Assembly (NCBI GenBank): GCA_003531155.1
Contig: DQHR01000017.1
Location: 9,666 to 16,850 of the forward strand
Direction: 5' to 3'
Source of the DNA: Bacteroidales bacterium
Lineage (GTDB): Bacteria; Bacteroidota; Bacteroidia; Bacteroidales; Tenuifilaceae
Length of the DNA stretch: 7,185 nt
Shown here: positions 5,739 to 7,185 of the stretch, piece after piece
Numbering within the stretch: position 1 is the stretch's first letter
How the letters are laid out: each line of letters begins with the position of its first letter
Made by a program: the position numbers and the translations under genes
Notes under the pieces: model-generated
What the model was told of the DNA's origin: nothing
Database searches by the model: none
Seen by the model: only the letters and a program-made list of their open reading frames with translations

Positions 5739-5767
5739 AAAAAGCTGCCTGTAAAGGCAGCTTTTTT
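5739..5767. terminator. Bidirectional terminator between caspase copy 2 and the DHFR-like gene
   Basis: AAAAAGCTGCC (5739-5749) pairs with GGCAGCTTTTT (5756-5766) around a 6-nt loop. T-runs follow the stem when read on either strand, so it can end both the caspase transcript and the converging minus-strand gene. The stop codon of the latter (5766-5768) overlaps the end of the hairpin. Confidence 0.85.
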
Positions 5768-6305
5768 ATTGTTCCTTTTTTTGATATACAAGATTGACAA
5801 CTCCAGTTTCAAAGGCTTCTGATTTTATGAGTTTAAGTTTCGTTTCTAAAGGATCGTTAGCGAATAACTTAATCCCTTTGCCAAGTATAATAGGGATTAC
5901 TGAAAGCGTTATTTCGTCAATTGCTCCAATGTTAATAAATTGAGTAATCAGGTTGCCACCTCCTACTAACCAGATATTCATTTTGCTTTCAGACTTTAAT
6001 ATTTCGATCTTCTGTTTAGTGATCTCCTTAAGTATAAAAGTATTTTCAGTTTTAATTTCGTAATCAACCTTGTTTGTAGTTATATAGGTTTTGCAGTGAG
6101 AGTAAGGCCATTCTATCCCGAAACCTAACAAAACATCGTAAGTTTTTCTGCCCATGATAATAATATCAACATTGCTTATGAAATCATTATATCCATGGTC
6201 AATCTGATTTGGATTTTCCATTTCAAGGAGCCAATCTAACGAACCATTATCTCGAGCAATAAAGCCATCAAGGGTTGCTGCAATAAACAGTTGAATTTTG
6301 CTCAT
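5766..6305 (-). CDS. Dihydrofolate-reductase-like protein (RibD C-terminal domain family)
   Basis: The 179-residue protein has the DHFR-like fold of the RibD_C family (the group including Bacillus YyaP). It shows KIQLFIAATLDGFIARDNGS at the N-terminus (Asp13 in LDGFIA), an NADPH-binding MGRKTYD at 51-57, and VGGGNLI at 114-120. A strand-rich C-terminal half follows, with DEITLSVIPIILGKGIKLF. Length fits stand-alone members (about 170-190). It is not canonical FolA: the GGG pattern and the extended C-terminal strands match the RibD-like reductases, whose natural substrates are mostly uncharacterised. A cytoplasmic NADPH-dependent reductase is expected. The ATG at 6303-6305 gives the typical family N-terminus. 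The PQQ-propeller gene ends 47 bp upstream on the same strand and no terminator lies between, so co-transcription is possible, although the two functions do not suggest a link. Confidence 0.85.
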   Translation of the reverse strand: MSKIQLFIAATLDGFIARDNGSLDWLLEMENPNQIDHGYNDFISNVDIIIMGRKTYDVLLGFGIEWPYSHCKTYITTNKVDYEIKTENTFILKEITKQKIEILKSESKMNIWLVGGGNLITQFINIGAIDEITLSVIPIILGKGIKLFANDPLETKLKLIKSEAFETGVVNLVYQKKEQ

Positions 6306-6352
6306 GCTGTGTTTTTTTATAATCTAAAGAATCGTCATTTATATTTGAGATT

Positions 6353-7185
6353 TTACCTTCTAAGGCAATATAGTGTTCCGTTTGTGCTCGAAAAAATGAT
6401 TTGCTGGTTATCGATATAGGGTGTTGAGAAAACCCCTCCGAGTTCACATTCAACTTCTAAGAAATGCTCATTCGATTTTATTATCGAATAGATGTCATCC
6501 CTGTAGGAATCATTGGGTTTGAAATATTTTGAACGATTCTGAAGGTACGATTCTGTTTCGAAACTCCATATTTTATCCCCAGTTTTTAAATTTATCCCAT
6601 GTAATTTACCAATAGTCGTTCCTATATACAGCATATTCTGGCTATATGCGTTATTACCAAATACCAGAAATTCCATTCCCTTTCTCCAATGTTCTTTGCC
6701 CGTTTCGGGCAATGCAGCTATTAGAACTCGCTCATCGGCTGAACCGATATAAAGCGTTGAATCATAAATATTGTTACTTAAGCCCCAGCCATTTGTAAAA
6801 GCCTTGTTCCAATGGCAGAATCCTTTTTCTTGGTCAAGAGCGTAAACATTATAGTCGCGAGCGCCAATAAAAACTAGGTTTTTATAAGTAGATGGAGACC
6901 CTTGAACTTCTCCTTTTGGGAAATATCGGTGTCCAACAGTTTTAAATTTCCATACTAGATCTCCTGTGTTCGCACTAAGGGCATATACGTATCCATCGAA
7001 CGAACCAAAAAATACTTTCCCATTACTAAGGGTAGGGGTGGTATGCACAATATCTCCCGTTTGGAAAAACCACTTCAATTTCCCTGTTTTAGCAACTAAG
7101 GAATATAAGTTTCCATCGCCTGAACCAAAATAAATTAATCCATTATGCCAAATGGGTGATGAATGAAAATAATCGGCAAAATCGT
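6353..7185 (-). CDS. PQQ-type beta-propeller repeat protein, C-terminal 276 residues
   Basis: The reading frame is open to the right edge, so the N-terminus is missing. The visible 276 residues contain at least five propeller units of the PQQ/BamB type, each with a pattern like YFGSGDGNLYSLVAKTGK followed by a Trp. Examples are FFGSFDGYVYALSANTGDLVW, FIGARDYNVYALDQEKG, YIGSADERVLIAAL and YIGTTIGKLHGINLKTGDKIW. A closing strand, IIFSSTNGTLYCLRR, ends the protein. Such proteins are usually exported and act as scaffolds or, with PQQ and Ca2+, as dehydrogenases; no dehydrogenase-specific motif is visible here, so a binding or scaffold role is the safer reading. An apparent start at 7076-7078 is a TTG inside a repeat unit, not a real start. 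An insert rich in charged residues (SKYFKPNDSYRDD) separates the last two units. Location in the cell cannot be decided without the N-terminus. Confidence 0.85.
   Translation of the reverse strand, partial: DFADYFHSSPIWHNGLIYFGSGDGNLYSLVAKTGKLKWFFQTGDIVHTTPTLSNGKVFFGSFDGYVYALSANTGDLVWKFKTVGHRYFPKGEVQGSPSTYKNLVFIGARDYNVYALDQEKGFCHWNKAFTNGWGLSNNIYDSTLYIGSADERVLIAALPETGKEHWRKGMEFLVFGNNAYSQNMLYIGTTIGKLHGINLKTGDKIWSFETESYLQNRSKYFKPNDSYRDDIYSIIKSNEHFLEVECELGGVFSTPYIDNQQIIFSSTNGTLYCLRR

Larger units (their letters stand above)
3646..5767 (+). repeat. Direct tandem duplication of a whole caspase-lipoprotein transcription unit
   Basis: Two units in direct orientation, about 3646-4610 and 4797-5767, match from the -33 promoter element through the leader, coding sequence and terminator stem. 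Similarity stops just upstream of each promoter. Protein identity is about 78% by manual alignment, with many synonymous differences, so the duplication is not recent and both copies have been kept under selection. About 186 bp of unrelated AT-rich DNA separates them. Confidence 0.9.

Noticed and set aside
3646..5767. The caspase pair as part of an antiphage defence system
   Set aside because: Defence caspases are typically cytoplasmic and paired with sensors or effectors. Here both proteins have lipoprotein signal peptides, separate promoters and no partner gene, so there is no support for that role.
7076..7078. Apparent start codon of a complete 241-residue PQQ-propeller protein
   Set aside because: It is a TTG (Leu) within a repeat unit. 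The frame continues to the window edge with another clear propeller strand (YFGSGDGNLYSL), so the gene is truncated by the window, not short.

Overview
This 7.2 kb window is AT-rich and looks like part of a Bacteroidota chromosome, probably a Bacteroidales/Marinilabiliales-type organism. The evidence is the protein content, the near absence of Shine-Dalgarno sequences, promoters of the TTG-N20-TAnnTTTG type, and lipoproteins carrying the short Lys/Asp tail after the lipid cysteine that Bacteroidota use for surface export. No tRNA, rRNA, CRISPR array, insertion sequence or phage gene was seen.

Layout. On the left, minus strand: a four-helix DUF2231 membrane protein (180-608) followed 25 bp later by the start of a lipoprotein resembling the rubrerythrin/ferritin-like family, cut by the left edge (1-154). 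Facing away from this pair on the plus strand are two housekeeping-type genes, a short TatD-family metal hydrolase (743-1387) and tcdA, the tRNA t6A dehydratase (1447-2190). Next comes an integral-membrane fatty acid desaturase (2391-3392) with a recognisable Bacteroidota promoter.

The centre (about 3646-5767) is the most distinctive part: a direct tandem duplication of a complete transcription unit of nearly 1 kb. Each unit has the same promoter and leader, one caspase-fold (peptidase C14-like) lipoprotein gene with the His/Cys dyad intact, and a GCTGCC-stem terminator. The two proteins are about 78% identical by manual alignment. They share a fully conserved 27-residue segment between the lipid anchor and the protease domain. 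They differ in a pair of cysteines placed four residues before each catalytic residue.

On the right, minus strand: a dihydrofolate-reductase-like RibD_C protein (5766-6305), whose stop codon overlaps the second caspase terminator, and upstream of it the C-terminal part of a PQQ-type beta-propeller protein that runs off the right edge (6353-7185).

How the genes relate: the two caspase units look self-contained and are predicted to place two related proteases on the outer membrane surface. Their flanking genes appear unrelated. The DUF2231/ferritin-like pair is probably one operon; tatD-tcdA may be another. The desaturase implies that the organism meets oxygen at least sometimes.
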